Assembly: GCF_017874615.1 (NCBI RefSeq)
Contig: NZ_JAGIKV010000013.1
Location: 1-64,000 of the forward strand
Direction of reading: 5' to 3'
DNA length: 64,000 nucleotides
Source of the DNA: Paenibacillus xylanexedens
GTDB lineage: Bacteria; Bacillota; Bacilli; Paenibacillales; Paenibacillaceae
Below the pieces are notes generated by a model that saw nothing but the letters and a program-made list of their open reading frames with translations, was not told where the DNA came from and searched no databases. Each line of letters begins with the position of its first letter. Position 1 is the stretch's first letter. Made by a program: the position numbers and the translations under genes. Below are positions 23,994-33,814 of this stretch, one piece after another.

Positions 23994-26855
23994 TTATTTT
24001 TGTTCATTAGCAGGTTTTTCCAACCACTCGGTAATTCGTGGAACCATTTGTTCCGTGAGCATATGCTCCATTTTGGGACCAGGTAATGAATATAAAAAGA
24101 ATTTACCATAATACGCTTCAATCACCCGTGTATCATAAACAATGACAATTCCTCTGTCCTTCGCGGTACGCACCAATCGGCCAAATCCCTGCTTGAAACG
24201 AATGACCGCTTGTGGCACGGACAGTTTCATGAACGGATTTTTCTTTTGTTCCTGAAGCAACTCACTCTTGGCTTCCACCAACGGATGATTCGGTGGCTGG
24301 AAAGGCAGTCGCACAATAGCGAGACAGGTTAGCGCCTCTCCCGGGATATCTACACCCTCCCAGAAGCTGCTTGTGCCCAGAAGTACCGTTGCTTTGGCAT
24401 CTTGGAACCTGCGAGTCAACTTGGAGCGGCTCCCACTGTCCACACCTTGCCCCAGCAACGCGATGTCGTTACCAGACAGAGCTTCTTTCAGCGGATCATA
24501 GACCTGTCGCAACATCTTGTATGAAGTAAACAGAACCATCATGCGTCCACGCGTGGCAATTGCCGTCTCTGCGAGTGATTGCACCAGCATATTAACAAAG
24601 TGCGCATCACCCACACTTCCCTTCACACTCGGGAAATCACGCGGAATCACCAGAAGTGCCTGATCGCGATAGTTGAAAGGTGATGGCAACATCGACGTTA
24701 ACAGCCGATTATTCTCAGAGGCTTCCTGTAAGCCAAGCTGCTCAATCATGAACTGGAATGACTTATCTACCGAGAGCGTAGCCGATGTAAGCACAACACT
24801 TTTCTTTTTGTCAAAAAATAAATCCTTAAGTTGGGCACTGACATCTACAGGTACGGCATACAGCTGGAGAGATTTGCTGCGGAACTGGCCGCTGGCTTCC
24901 ATCCAGTACACCGTTTTGGCATCATCCATTCGCATGAAGAAACGTAGATTCTCCTTCAATGTGGTCAGATCTTTCAGCAATCCTGTAATGTCCGTGATCA
25001 GACTATCCGATTGATAATCATCCTGATCTTCTTTCACCTCAAGCAGCAATTTGTCCCCTTTGCGAACCAAATCGCCCAGAGTCACATAGATCTGGTTCTC
25101 CAGATCCTGCAGCTCCTGCCATTTTGCAGGTTTCTGAGATGCTTTTAGACGCAGTGAAAATTGCCCCGTCTCTCCCGGTGAAGCATCACTTCGTTCAGGC
25201 AACAGACCGAACAAGGCATCGCTCATACGATCCCACAGCTCCTTAACTTCAAGAGCGAGCGGGAACATCTGATCCACCATGGAGCCCCATTGCACCGAAT
25301 TTTCATGCCCGGATAACTGCGAACGAAGCATAGGCAGCTGACCATTACGACTGTCTTTAAACAGGCGGGTCAGTGTGTGAACCAAGGTGAAATATTTCAT
25401 ATGCATTCCAAGATGTTTACCAGCGACATCCTCCAGATGATGGGCCTCATCGATCACAAGACTCTCATAAGCTGGCAGCAGCTGATGCGCGGCTTTTACA
25501 TCCGTAAATAATTTGGAGTGATTGGTGATTACGATATCAGACAACCCGGCCTCATGTTTGGCACGATGGTAGAAACATTTACGGAACCATGGACAGGATC
25601 TTCCCAGACATGACTCGGATTCGCTCTGTACCGTCTCCCAGAAGTCCCCTCCGCGTCCGCTAAGGTTAAGTTCCTCATCATCTCCGGTTTCGGTCTGCGT
25701 GAGCCAGACGATCATCTGAGCCGCTGTGAAATAATCCTCTTTGGGTGTGGCGAATTCACGTTTATTGATTTTGTGTTCAAATTTGCGCAGGCACAGGTAA
25801 TGTCCACGTCCTTTGAATACAGCAGCCTTAAACGGGAATGGAACCACTTGAGTCAGCATCGGAATGTCCCGCTCTCTCAATTGCTCCTGCAGGTTGATCG
25901 TATGCGTGCTGACCATAACTTTCTGTTCTTGCTTCACACTTTCGTAAATAGCAGGTAACAGATAACCCAGAGATTTACCAGTGCCTGTTCCTGCTTCAAT
26001 CAAGAGATGTTTCTCTTCATCCAGGGCTTGCCTTACACTGCTGAACATCTGAGTCTGCGCTTCACGCTCTTCGTAATGATCCAGCGTATCCTTCAGGTTC
26101 TCTCGAACCTGGTCCATAAACTGTTCGAAGCTTACACCATCGAGGGGGTTAGCCTCCCGCTCATCGCGTGGTGCACCTATATCGGTCCAATCACTTATAT
26201 TAAGAGCAAGCTGACGATAATAGGTATGTCCGTCCAGATCCTGAATCGGCTCTGCTTCCTTCTCACCGCGCATTCCGTCCAAGAACCAGCCCAAGTCACT
26301 GTCTTCTGGTGCAAACAGGTCACTGAGGCGCTGAATCGTTATGAGCGGTAATTCCTTTAACTCATCCAGACACTTGAGCAGCACATAGGCTGTCGCCAGT
26401 GCATCACTGTCTGCCTGGTGAGGGCGATCATGTTGAAATCCAAATTCAGAAGACACATAACCGAGTTGATAAGAACCTAATGATGGGAATGTAATCTTCA
26501 GAAAATCAATCGTGTCCAGAATGCGGCCAGTGAACGGCAAATAACCGCAACGGTCAAGAGCATTCTGCAAAAAGTGGAAATCAAAAGCGACGTTGTGTCC
26601 GACAAGCACCACATCATTAAGCAGCGGAACCATCTCCATCATCATCTCTTCGAGTGAAGGAGCGTCCGCTACATCTTCATCGGTAATACCCGTCAACCCC
26701 GAAATAAACGGGGGAATCGGTACACCAGGGTTCACATAAGAACTATATATTTGAGTTATGCTGTAGTCATGATCTATGATGGCAAGTCCGGCCTGTATAA
26801 TCTCACCGTCGGACTGCGTGCCGGTTGTTTCGAAATCCAATACGGCAAATTTCAT
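23994..26855 (-). CDS. dinG: ATP-dependent helicase DinG with N-terminal 3'-5' exonuclease domain
   Basis: A 953-residue fusion typical of Firmicutes. Residues 1 to about 170 are a DEDDh exonuclease (FAVLDFETTG, HNVAFDFHFL, HQADSDALAT). The rest is an XPD-like superfamily 2 helicase with Walker A IEAGTGTGKS, DEAH box LVIDEAHHLED, and motifs V-VI near SSFWEGVDIPGE and GFGRLVRT. Four cysteines (HYLC, SCLGRSC, RKC) between motifs Ia and II sit where XPD-type enzymes bind a 4Fe-4S cluster. It is presumed to act in repair of blocked forks. Synteny next to panDCB matches Bacillus. Confidence 0.93.
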   Translation of the reverse strand: MKFAVLDFETTGTQSDGEIIQAGLAIIDHDYSITQIYSSYVNPGVPIPPFISGLTGITDEDVADAPSLEEMMMEMVPLLNDVVLVGHNVAFDFHFLQNALDRCGYLPFTGRILDTIDFLKITFPSLGSYQLGYVSSEFGFQHDRPHQADSDALATAYVLLKCLDELKELPLITIQRLSDLFAPEDSDLGWFLDGMRGEKEAEPIQDLDGHTYYRQLALNISDWTDIGAPRDEREANPLDGVSFEQFMDQVRENLKDTLDHYEEREAQTQMFSSVRQALDEEKHLLIEAGTGTGKSLGYLLPAIYESVKQEQKVMVSTHTINLQEQLRERDIPMLTQVVPFPFKAAVFKGRGHYLCLRKFEHKINKREFATPKEDYFTAAQMIVWLTQTETGDDEELNLSGRGGDFWETVQSESESCLGRSCPWFRKCFYHRAKHEAGLSDIVITNHSKLFTDVKAAHQLLPAYESLVIDEAHHLEDVAGKHLGMHMKYFTLVHTLTRLFKDSRNGQLPMLRSQLSGHENSVQWGSMVDQMFPLALEVKELWDRMSDALFGLLPERSDASPGETGQFSLRLKASQKPAKWQELQDLENQIYVTLGDLVRKGDKLLLEVKEDQDDYQSDSLITDITGLLKDLTTLKENLRFFMRMDDAKTVYWMEASGQFRSKSLQLYAVPVDVSAQLKDLFFDKKKSVVLTSATLSVDKSFQFMIEQLGLQEASENNRLLTSMLPSPFNYRDQALLVIPRDFPSVKGSVGDAHFVNMLVQSLAETAIATRGRMMVLFTSYKMLRQVYDPLKEALSGNDIALLGQGVDSGSRSKLTRRFQDAKATVLLGTSSFWEGVDIPGEALTCLAIVRLPFQPPNHPLVEAKSELLQEQKKNPFMKLSVPQAVIRFKQGFGRLVRTAKDRGIVIVYDTRVIEAYYGKFFLYSLPGPKMEHMLTEQMVPRITEWLEKPANEQK

Positions 26856-26929
26856 TGCAATGTACGGTCCCTTCCATTCCAGTCTATGTTACAGCATAGC
26901 AAAAAAAAGGGGATTTGAAAATTAACTGA

Positions 26930-26982
26930 CAAAAAAGCGGTGTCCCCGCCGCTATGCCAAAGGAGGGAACACCGTTTTTTGT
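26930..26982. terminator. Terminator after the TPR gene
   Basis: Imperfect arms AAAAAAGCGGTGTCCC and GGGAACACCGTTTTTT flank about 20 bases. Read on the minus strand it ends the TPR gene upstream of dinG. Confidence 0.8.
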
Positions 26983-26996
26983 CGCCGAATTCCCGC

Positions 26997-27644
26997 TTAA
27001 TGAAGGGTCGTCAGCTGATTAGCATATTGCAATTTTCCCCTGTTCAACCTGCAAGCTTCCATGTTGTACAGTGGTTCGGTCAATGTTGGGTCATACTGAA
27101 GGGCCTGTGCAAAGAGTGAACATGCAGCTTCGGGATTCGCAAGCTTGACTTGAATACAGCCCAGGGCGTTACATACAAGCCCTTTTAAGCGAGGTGAACC
27201 CTTAAGGTACATGATCTGCTGCAAATGTGTCCCGGCTTCCGCCATTTGTTCCAGATTCAGATACGCGAGCGCCAGGTAAAAACGAGTCAATGCACTCTCC
27301 GGATGGTCGGTCACAACCCGGGAGAACTGCATGATCGCCTGCGGATACATCTGTAATTTGAAATAGCCCTGACCTCGACTGAAACATTCTAGATGGAGTT
27401 CAGGCAGAGCGGTAACAGCTTCCTGTTCCGGTTCAAGGGAAGCAGGCTTATCCATCTCCCGCTCCCTCACCTGGCTCATCTTTTCTTCAAACATCAGCCA
27501 TTCATCCAGCATTCCGTCACTCATCCGCTTAAGCAAGTTCCACTTTTGCAGCAATTCTTGTTTGTTCAGGCCTTCAGCGGAAGGATAGCTCTTGATAATT
27601 CCATCTAACATGTCGTTCATTTCTGCGAAAACATGCTGGAACAT
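26997..27644 (-). CDS. Tetratricopeptide-repeat protein
   Basis: A 215-residue soluble protein. The N-terminal 70 residues are helical with charged segments; from about 95 on there are three TPR-like units (HLECFSRGQGYFKLQMYPQA; SALTRFYLALAYLNLEQMAE; LVCNALGCIQVKLANPEAAC), ending with a fourth partial one. TPRs mediate protein contacts, and the partner is unknown. It lies between panD and dinG, upstream of a terminator, and appears to be its own unit or the last gene after panD. Confidence 0.8.
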   Translation of the reverse strand: MFQHVFAEMNDMLDGIIKSYPSAEGLNKQELLQKWNLLKRMSDGMLDEWLMFEEKMSQVREREMDKPASLEPEQEAVTALPELHLECFSRGQGYFKLQMYPQAIMQFSRVVTDHPESALTRFYLALAYLNLEQMAEAGTHLQQIMYLKGSPRLKGLVCNALGCIQVKLANPEAACSLFAQALQYDPTLTEPLYNMEACRLNRGKLQYANQLTTLH

Positions 27645-27737
27645 CGATGCATCCCCACCCTTGAAAAAATGGATTAGTGCAGTGACCTGTACTCATTTTT
27701 TGCTTCAAGGGCCGATTTCATTCTCCTTACCAGTCGA

Positions 27738-28121
27738 TTACATAATTGTTGCGTGGACTTCCTGTTTCATCGTTTGTACAGGTTTATTCTGTCCATCTAC
27801 AAATACAACGGTTGGTTTGTGAGTATTTGCCTCTTCTTGCGACATCATGGCGTAAGAAATGATAATGACGTTATCTCCAGGCTGCACCAGACGTGCAGCT
27901 GCGCCATTAAGACATATGACCCCACTTCCGCGTGGTCCTGGAATCACATAAGTTTCCAGACGTGCACCATTGTTGTTGTTCACAATTTGCACTTTTTCGT
28001 TTTCCATCAAGTCGGATGTTTCCATCAAGTCTTCATCTATGGTAATGCTACCCACATAGTTCAAGTTGGCTTCCGTTACCGTAGCCCGGTGAATTTTGGA
28101 TTTCATCAGTGTTCTAAACAT
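27738..28121 (-). CDS. panD: Aspartate 1-decarboxylase (proenzyme)
   Basis: Makes beta-alanine for pantothenate. The 127-residue pyruvoyl proenzyme self-cleaves between Gly and Ser in [10 protein letters not shown] (about 23-27), creating the catalytic pyruvoyl group. Also visible are the Lys near the N-terminus ([16 protein letters not shown]) and [12 protein letters not shown]. It overlaps the end of panC by 8 bases and is the last gene of panBCD. Confidence 0.97.
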   Translation of the reverse strand: MFRTLMKSKIHRATVTEANLNYVGSITIDEDLMETSDLMENEKVQIVNNNNGARLETYVIPGPRGSGVICLNGAAARLVQPGDNVIIISYAMMSQEEANTHKPTVVFVDGQNKPVQTMKQEVHATIM

Positions 28122-29010
28122 GGGACAGTACCTCCGATTTTTGCAACCTTATATTGTCAATCAATCTTGTTTTTCCGAATTTTACCGCAAGTGCAATGAG
28201 CAGATCGTCACGGCCTTGAACTTCCTCCTGATCTGCGAGCGGCTCCAGACTTGGAAAAGCCTGAATCTCGGCGTAGTCGATAACGGCAAGCGGTGAGGTT
28301 GCAATCTGCTCGCGCAGAATACGACGGATATCTGCGGCTGTAGTAGCTGCACCTGTATCTGCGGCTTCCTGAGCTGCACGTAGTGCCTTCGACAGAACCA
28401 ACGCCTGTGTACGCTGTTCTGGGTTAAGGTAGACGTTACGTGAACTGAGGGCAAGCCCATCCTCTTCGCGAACAATCGGACAGGGTACAATTTCTACAGG
28501 CATATTCAAATCATTCACCATCTGTTGAATGACCGCAACCTGCTGAGCGTCTTTCATTCCAAAAAATGCACGCTGTGGCTGTACGATGTTAAACAGTTTG
28601 GAGACTACGGTCGTTACCCCGTCAAAATGCCCCGGACGGGAAGCGCCACATAAGCGCTCCGTCAGTTTTGAGACAGATACCGTCGTTTGCGTTGCCTGTG
28701 GATACATCTCTTCAACAGAGGGAATAAATACGATATCCACTCCTTGTGAGCGTGCTGTTTCCACATCTCTGGCTTCATCCCGCGGATAGCTGTCAAAATC
28801 TTCATTAGGGCCAAATTGAATCGGATTAACAAATATGCTTAATACCACGATATCGCTCTGTTGTCTGCCTGCCTGCATCAAACTTGCATGACCTTGATGA
28901 AGATAACCCATTGTTGGTACCAGACCTACAACAGACGCACTGGACCGAATCGCTTGACGCTTCAAGTTTAGTTCCTGTCTTAACTCTGCGATTGTCCGTA
29001 ATACTTTCAT
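28114..29010 (-). CDS. panC: Pantothenate synthetase
   Basis: ATP-dependent condensation of pantoate and beta-alanine. The 298 residues show the nucleotidyltransferase HxGH motif in [44 protein letters not shown] and the KMSKS-like [12 protein letters not shown]. It overlaps panB at its start by 4 bases and panD at its end by 8. Confidence 0.97.
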   Translation of the reverse strand: MKVLRTIAELRQELNLKRQAIRSSASVVGLVPTMGYLHQGHASLMQAGRQQSDIVVLSIFVNPIQFGPNEDFDSYPRDEARDVETARSQGVDIVFIPSVEEMYPQATQTTVSVSKLTERLCGASRPGHFDGVTTVVSKLFNIVQPQRAFFGMKDAQQVAVIQQMVNDLNMPVEIVPCPIVREEDGLALSSRNVYLNPEQRTQALVLSKALRAAQEAADTGAATTAADIRRILREQIATSPLAVIDYAEIQAFPSLEPLADQEEVQGRDDLLIALAVKFGKTRLIDNIRLQKSEVLSHV

Positions 29011-29885
29011 GAGTTACTCCCCACCTTTTCCTTGCGTTGTCCGCCGTACAGTTGATCCAGAACACCATCCGCCGCATTGAATACATGCTCTTCGGCCGGG
29101 AACGAACGATCTTTCACTTCTTTCACGTAAGCTTCGATGCTGGTTCTGATTAATGTACCCACATCTCCATAGGTTTTGACAAATCGTTTGGGCGTATACG
29201 GAGAGGCGTATTGAACCACATCGTGGAATACCAGTACCTGACCATCACAGCCTCGTCCTGCTCCAATTCCGATGGTAGGGATGGACAGTTCCTCCGAGAT
29301 CGCCCGTGCAACTTCTTCCGTAACCAGTTCAAGCACAATGCCAAACGCACCTGCAGCTTCCAAGGCTTTGGCTTCGTCCATCAGACGTTTCGCATCCGCT
29401 GCATCCTTGCCCTGAATGCGGTAACCACCAATCTGATTAACCGATTGAGGTGTCAGTCCGATATGTCCAAGAACAGGCACGCCTGCTTGCACGACTGCTC
29501 TGACGGTGTCCGCTATCTCGACTCCGCCTTCCATTTTAACCGCATGGGCATGCCCCTCTTGCATCAGTCGACGTACACCTTTAAGCGTCTCATCCACGCT
29601 GCCATGATACGTCATAAAAGGCATATCAGCCACAATAAATGTCTTCTCAGCACCGCGCACTACGGAACGTGTGTGGTATACCATGTCGTCGATGGTCACC
29701 GGAAGCGTCGAATTATAACCCAGTACTACATTGCCGAGTGAATCACCAACCAGGATCAGATCAATACCTGCTTCCTCTGCTAGGAGCGCTGTTGGATAAT
29801 CGTAAGCCGTGATCATGGTAAGCGGCACACCATCCTGCTTATATTTTTTCATTTTCACAATATTCAACGCTTGTTTGTTCGCCAT
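29007..29885 (-). CDS. panB: 3-methyl-2-oxobutanoate hydroxymethyltransferase
   Basis: Transfers a hydroxymethyl group from methylene-tetrahydrofolate to ketoisovalerate, the first committed pantothenate step. The 292 residues include MITAYDYPTALLAEEAG, the metal/phosphate site VGDSLGNVVLGYNST, KMEGG, GHIGLTPQ and GIGAGRGCDGQVLV. It starts the panBCD operon. A terminator stands only 41 bases before its ATG (see the leader entry). Confidence 0.97.
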   Translation of the reverse strand: MANKQALNIVKMKKYKQDGVPLTMITAYDYPTALLAEEAGIDLILVGDSLGNVVLGYNSTLPVTIDDMVYHTRSVVRGAEKTFIVADMPFMTYHGSVDETLKGVRRLMQEGHAHAVKMEGGVEIADTVRAVVQAGVPVLGHIGLTPQSVNQIGGYRIQGKDAADAKRLMDEAKALEAAGAFGIVLELVTEEVARAISEELSIPTIGIGAGRGCDGQVLVFHDVVQYASPYTPKRFVKTYGDVGTLIRTSIEAYVKEVKDRSFPAEEHVFNAADGVLDQLYGGQRKEKVGSNS

Positions 29886-29925
29886 TTTTTTTCATGGCTC
29901 CTTTCTTCTTTTCAAATAAACGCAA

Positions 29926-29957
29926 CAAAAAAACCTTTTAGTTTTCCACTAAAAAGT
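29926..29957 (-). terminator. Terminator in the panB leader (probable attenuator)
   Basis: On the minus strand CTTTTTAGT and ACTAAAAGG around GGAAA are followed by TTTTTTTG. It lies 41-73 bases before the panB ATG, so panBCD must be transcribed either by reading through it or by regulated antitermination. Confidence 0.75.
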
Positions 29958-30169
29958 CCCGAAAAGTCAAAAAAGAGTCACTTGCGATCGTCCCTTCTGT
30001 CTCGGTCCTCTTCGGCTCAGAGCAGAATCCAACAACTCACTTAAACGTATTTCATTCTTGCACTGCGGTCTGCTTATATAAAACACATCAAAGCAGAACA
30101 AAGGTTACTGTTACGGGAGTGCAATTCGGTCTGCATTAGCCGATATCGCCTCACGAACACAGTATACCA
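29958..30169 (-). promoter_or_regulatory. panB leader: promoter and candidate structured RNA
   Basis: An extended -10 (TGGTATACT, 30169-30161) predicts a start near 30154 and a leader of about 270 nt. The leader contains three modules with the pentamer GACCG (minus strand; 30131-30127, 30070-30066, 30007-30003). It also has a hairpin TCTGCTT/AAGCAGA (30097-30069) and a hairpin with arms TTCTG/CAGAA and inner CTCT/AGAG (30027-29995). It ends in the terminator at 29926-29957. This may belong to the pan RNA motif reported upstream of pantothenate genes; I cannot confirm the match. Confidence 0.5.
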
Positions 30170-30229
30170 AAGTTCTGCTCAAACTTCACGTCTTATGTTC
30201 ATTTTACCAGTGAAAATTCGACAAATTGT

Positions 30230-31207
30230 TTATGATTTCCAGGAAATCTCACCAGAGATGATTAGTGTGTGTTCTCCATCCCGCTTCTCCACGACAAGTG
30301 CTCCAGAAGGGTCAAGACCGATGGCCTTCCCTTCAATGACGCCATGAGGATTCGTCACTGTAATCTCTCGATTCATCGATACGGACAGGGCCTCCCATAG
30401 GGCTGAGATCACGCCAAATCCTTCTTTTTGATACAAAAAATACAACTGTTCAAGCTCCGTCAAAATGGCAGCCGTTAGTTTGGTACGATCAACGGATTGA
30501 CCCGTCTCCATCTTGAGCGAAGTAGCGATTGTGGTCAGATCTTCCGGATAATCCTCGGGATCAAAGTTCACGTCAACACCTATACCTGCAATACAGTATC
30601 TGACTTCATGATCTTCCACCGTGGATTCAAGTAATATGCCACATACCTTGCGTCCGTCAATCAACACATCATTTGGCCATTTGATGCCTGCATCAGCTCC
30701 TGAACAAGCTCGAACGGCACGACATACAGCCACTCCTGTTAATAAAGTTAGCTGCGGCGTATGCTGAAGTGGTAGATCAGGGCGCAACAGGACACTCATC
30801 CAGATTCCTTTACCCGGGGGAGAGAACCACTGTCGACCGAAACGTCCTCTTCCTCCTGTTTGTTCTTCCGCAATGACCACAGCACCTTCTGCCTGCCCTT
30901 GCTCAGCTAGCTTGAGAACATCCCCTTGCGTAGACAGCGTCGAAGCCAAAAAAACAGCCTTACGGCCAAATACGGTTGTATCCAGGGCCAATTGGAGGCC
31001 AGTAGCGTCAATGCTATCCGGCTTCGTTACCAGACGGTATCCTTTGCGGGATACAGCTTCAAACTCATAACCCATGTCTCGCAACTTGTTCACATGTTTC
31101 CACACAGCGGTCCGACTGATGGACAGATTACGGCTGATCTCTTCACCCGATACGAATCGTCCTTCTGCATTTAATAACATATGTAACAGATCTTCATGTT
31201 TGGTCAT
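30230..31207 (-). CDS. birA: Biotin-protein ligase and biotin operon repressor
   Basis: A bifunctional 325-residue protein. The N-terminal winged helix (FVSGEEISRNLSISRTAVWKHV) binds the biotin operator. The central ligase domain activates biotin and attaches it to carboxylases (biotin-AMP loop GGRGRFGRQWFSPPGKG; IKWPNDVLIDGRKVCGIL). A small C-terminal SH3-like domain follows (NPHGVIEGKAIGLDPSGALVV). It overlaps cca by 14 bases. The gene order cca-birA-panB is as in Bacillus. Confidence 0.96.
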   Translation of the reverse strand: MTKHEDLLHMLLNAEGRFVSGEEISRNLSISRTAVWKHVNKLRDMGYEFEAVSRKGYRLVTKPDSIDATGLQLALDTTVFGRKAVFLASTLSTQGDVLKLAEQGQAEGAVVIAEEQTGGRGRFGRQWFSPPGKGIWMSVLLRPDLPLQHTPQLTLLTGVAVCRAVRACSGADAGIKWPNDVLIDGRKVCGILLESTVEDHEVRYCIAGIGVDVNFDPEDYPEDLTTIATSLKMETGQSVDRTKLTAAILTELEQLYFLYQKEGFGVISALWEALSVSMNREITVTNPHGVIEGKAIGLDPSGALVVEKRDGEHTLIISGEISWKS

Positions 31208-32495
31208 CTTGAACCACCCGCTTCACTTCGGCACTTAGTGCTTCATGCTGATTCTCTATCGTTCCAATGGCTGTTTCTCGTAACAAATGTTTCATCAGTT
31301 GACCCAGCCAAGGCCCGCCTTTGCGCTGCACCATTTGTAACACTTGTTCCCCTGTGATATCCAGCTCTTTCAAGTCATGCACAGGGATCGATTGACTCCA
31401 TTCGGCTGCAAGCTCTTGAACCAAAACGACCTGCGTTTCTGCCTGTTCGGACTGATTCCGCCATCCTGCTGGCAGTGTAGACTGTATTCGAAGCCAATCA
31501 TCCGCTGCCTGAACGCCACAAGCCAAAACAGTAACGATCCAATCGGAACGGAGACTGACCGTATCCTTCGGCTCCTGAACGGAAGTATGAATCAACTGTT
31601 CCAGCTGGAGGACCCCTGTTATACGAGAACGATGTTCATTGGAAAATGTCCACTGACGTAATAATACATCTGCTTCATCCTTGCTATAACCGCCAGCAAT
31701 CAGAATGAGTGACCAACGGAGCAACACATGTTCACCTGACAATTGTTCCAGATTGGATAACAACGTCTTGTTAAAACGCACCGAGCTAACCGGCGCTTTG
31801 ATATGCGCAAGGGCATCACTTCTGTATAACAGCTCCAACCCTCTTAAAGGATGCGGTCCCGACATCATTTTTACCATCTCGGTGCGTACCCGTTCCATCG
31901 CTATATGTTGAAGCAGGTCTTTCTGCCTTACAAGACCTTTCCACGTGTTATGGGCAATTTTGAAATCAAATACGGAAGCAAACCGGACACAGCGGAGCAT
32001 CCGCAGTGCATCTTCACCAAATCGTTCCATCGCAGAACCCACACATCTGACTCGCTCTTCCTTGATATCTGCCTGTCCACCGAATGGGTCAACGATTGTC
32101 CCAGTGACGTCCATAGCCAGAGCGTTCATCGTGAAGTCACGCCGCTGTAAGTCTTCCTTAATATCCTGAACAAATTGAACCGCAGCAGGTCTGCGATTAT
32201 CCTGATATTCGGATTCTGTTCGAAATGTGGTCACTTCAAAGTAATAACCGCCTGAACGAACGGTAACCGTACCGTGTTGTAAACCTGTAGGAATACAATC
32301 GTCAAACAGTTCCATGACTTGCTCAGGAGAAGCAGATGTCGTGATATCCATATCGTCCACAACACGTTCCAGCAATTCGTCACGAACGCAACCACCTACC
32401 CAATATGCCTTGTAGCCATGTTTGTTTAATGTTGTGAGTACATTCTCACTTTGCATTGCCATTTCACGATCTACCTGTGTCCATTGAACCACCAC
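31194..32495 (-). CDS. cca: CCA-adding tRNA nucleotidyltransferase
   Basis: Adds or repairs the 3' CCA of tRNAs. The 433-residue class II polymerase has head motif GGCVRDELL with the catalytic DMDITTSA, then RRDFTMNALAMD, DPFGGQADI and the neck with RFGEDALRMLRCVRFA. Length matches Bacillus Cca. It begins with GTG, with GAGGTG 4 bases upstream. Confidence 0.95.
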   Translation of the reverse strand: MVVQWTQVDREMAMQSENVLTTLNKHGYKAYWVGGCVRDELLERVVDDMDITTSASPEQVMELFDDCIPTGLQHGTVTVRSGGYYFEVTTFRTESEYQDNRRPAAVQFVQDIKEDLQRRDFTMNALAMDVTGTIVDPFGGQADIKEERVRCVGSAMERFGEDALRMLRCVRFASVFDFKIAHNTWKGLVRQKDLLQHIAMERVRTEMVKMMSGPHPLRGLELLYRSDALAHIKAPVSSVRFNKTLLSNLEQLSGEHVLLRWSLILIAGGYSKDEADVLLRQWTFSNEHRSRITGVLQLEQLIHTSVQEPKDTVSLRSDWIVTVLACGVQAADDWLRIQSTLPAGWRNQSEQAETQVVLVQELAAEWSQSIPVHDLKELDITGEQVLQMVQRKGGPWLGQLMKHLLRETAIGTIENQHEALSAEVKRVVQDDQT

Positions 32496-32554
32496 ATATC
32501 ACCTCTTCTCTTGCCTGTTGTGGTATGCACAGTATGATTTCGTCTAAGAAATGA

Positions 32555-33715
32555 TTAACCGCAAACCGGCTTCAGATTCGGAACTTCCCTTCCCAACACC
32601 CGGTAATATATCTGTTCATATTCATGCCGAATAGCATCATTGCAAAAGTCGTGATGCGCGCGCTGAAGACATGCTTCCCTGAACTCAGCAGCCAAACGAT
32701 CGTCCGTCAATAAACGGATGGTGTTCTCGGCCATGGATTGTGTATCCCCGATCGCGGATAAATACCCCGTCTTACCATGTAAGACCAGTTCCGGAATTCC
32801 TCCGGCCCGTGAACCGATTGTGGGTACACCACAAGCCATTGCTTCGAGCGCCACAAGTCCGAAACTTTCCTTCTCCGATGGAAGCATCAACACGTCCGCC
32901 ATGGAAATGACCTGAGCAATGTCATCCTGTTTGCCAAGGAAATGAACTTTATCATTTAACCCGAGATCATTAATTTTCCATTGCATCTTCGGCAAATCAG
33001 GTCCTTCACCAACAAATAACAGTTTGGCAGGAACCTGCTCCTGTACCTGACGGAAGACCTCTACCACATCCTGAGTTCTCTTCACCGGTCGGAAATTGGA
33101 GATGTGCATTAATATTTTTTCGTCGGGCGCAGCAAAGTCTCTTCGCAGACTGGCAGCGTCCCGTGGATAATATATTCGTTTGTCAATAAAATTATAGGTT
33201 AGATCGATTGGACGCTGAATATCCAGCAATTCGACCGTTTCTCGAATCAAATCTTGTGATACGGCAGTAACCGCGTCACTTTCATTAATGGCTAGACGGA
33301 TCAGATCCTTCAGAGATTCATCCTGAGCCAGAACCGTAATATCCGTTCCATGTAACGTGGTAACCACTTTAAGGCCGTCCCCTACCATTTGTTTGGCAAG
33401 AAAGGCACATACTGCGTGTGGCACGGCATAATGAACATGCAGCAGATCCAGTTGCTGTGACTTAGCCACCTGAGCCATCTTTGTTGCCAGGGACAGGTCA
33501 TACGGAGGGTAACGGAAAACATAATAATCATTTACTTCAACTTCGTGATAAAAAATATTCTTCTGGAACGTACCCAGTCTGAACGGGATACTGTTGGCAA
33601 TAAAATGAACCTGATGCCCCTGTTCGGCAAGTAATTTGCCCAGTTCCGTTGCGACAACGCCAGACCCGCCGAGGGACGGATAACAGGTGATGCCGATTTT
33701 TAGCTTTTTATCCAT
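32555..33715 (-). CDS. bshA: N-acetyl-alpha-D-glucosaminyl L-malate synthase (bacillithiol)
   Basis: A GT4 glycosyltransferase joining UDP-GlcNAc and L-malate, the first step of bacillithiol synthesis. The 386 residues begin KIGITCYPSLGGSGVVATELG; the donor-site motif EKESFGLVALEAMACGVP and the acceptor-side LHVHYAVPHA are clear. AAAGGAG 10 bases before 33715 sets the start. bshB1 lies 100 bases upstream in the same direction. Confidence 0.96.
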   Translation of the reverse strand: MDKKLKIGITCYPSLGGSGVVATELGKLLAEQGHQVHFIANSIPFRLGTFQKNIFYHEVEVNDYYVFRYPPYDLSLATKMAQVAKSQQLDLLHVHYAVPHAVCAFLAKQMVGDGLKVVTTLHGTDITVLAQDESLKDLIRLAINESDAVTAVSQDLIRETVELLDIQRPIDLTYNFIDKRIYYPRDAASLRRDFAAPDEKILMHISNFRPVKRTQDVVEVFRQVQEQVPAKLLFVGEGPDLPKMQWKINDLGLNDKVHFLGKQDDIAQVISMADVLMLPSEKESFGLVALEAMACGVPTIGSRAGGIPELVLHGKTGYLSAIGDTQSMAENTIRLLTDDRLAAEFREACLQRAHHDFCNDAIRHEYEQIYYRVLGREVPNLKPVCG

Positions 33716-33814
33716 CCTGTGGACGCTCCTTTGATCTCCCGCTTCATGCAGGTTGATATAATTCAATGGAATAATGAAACCCTTCGTTTCATTAAACGTA
33801 AAATGTGAAATCGT

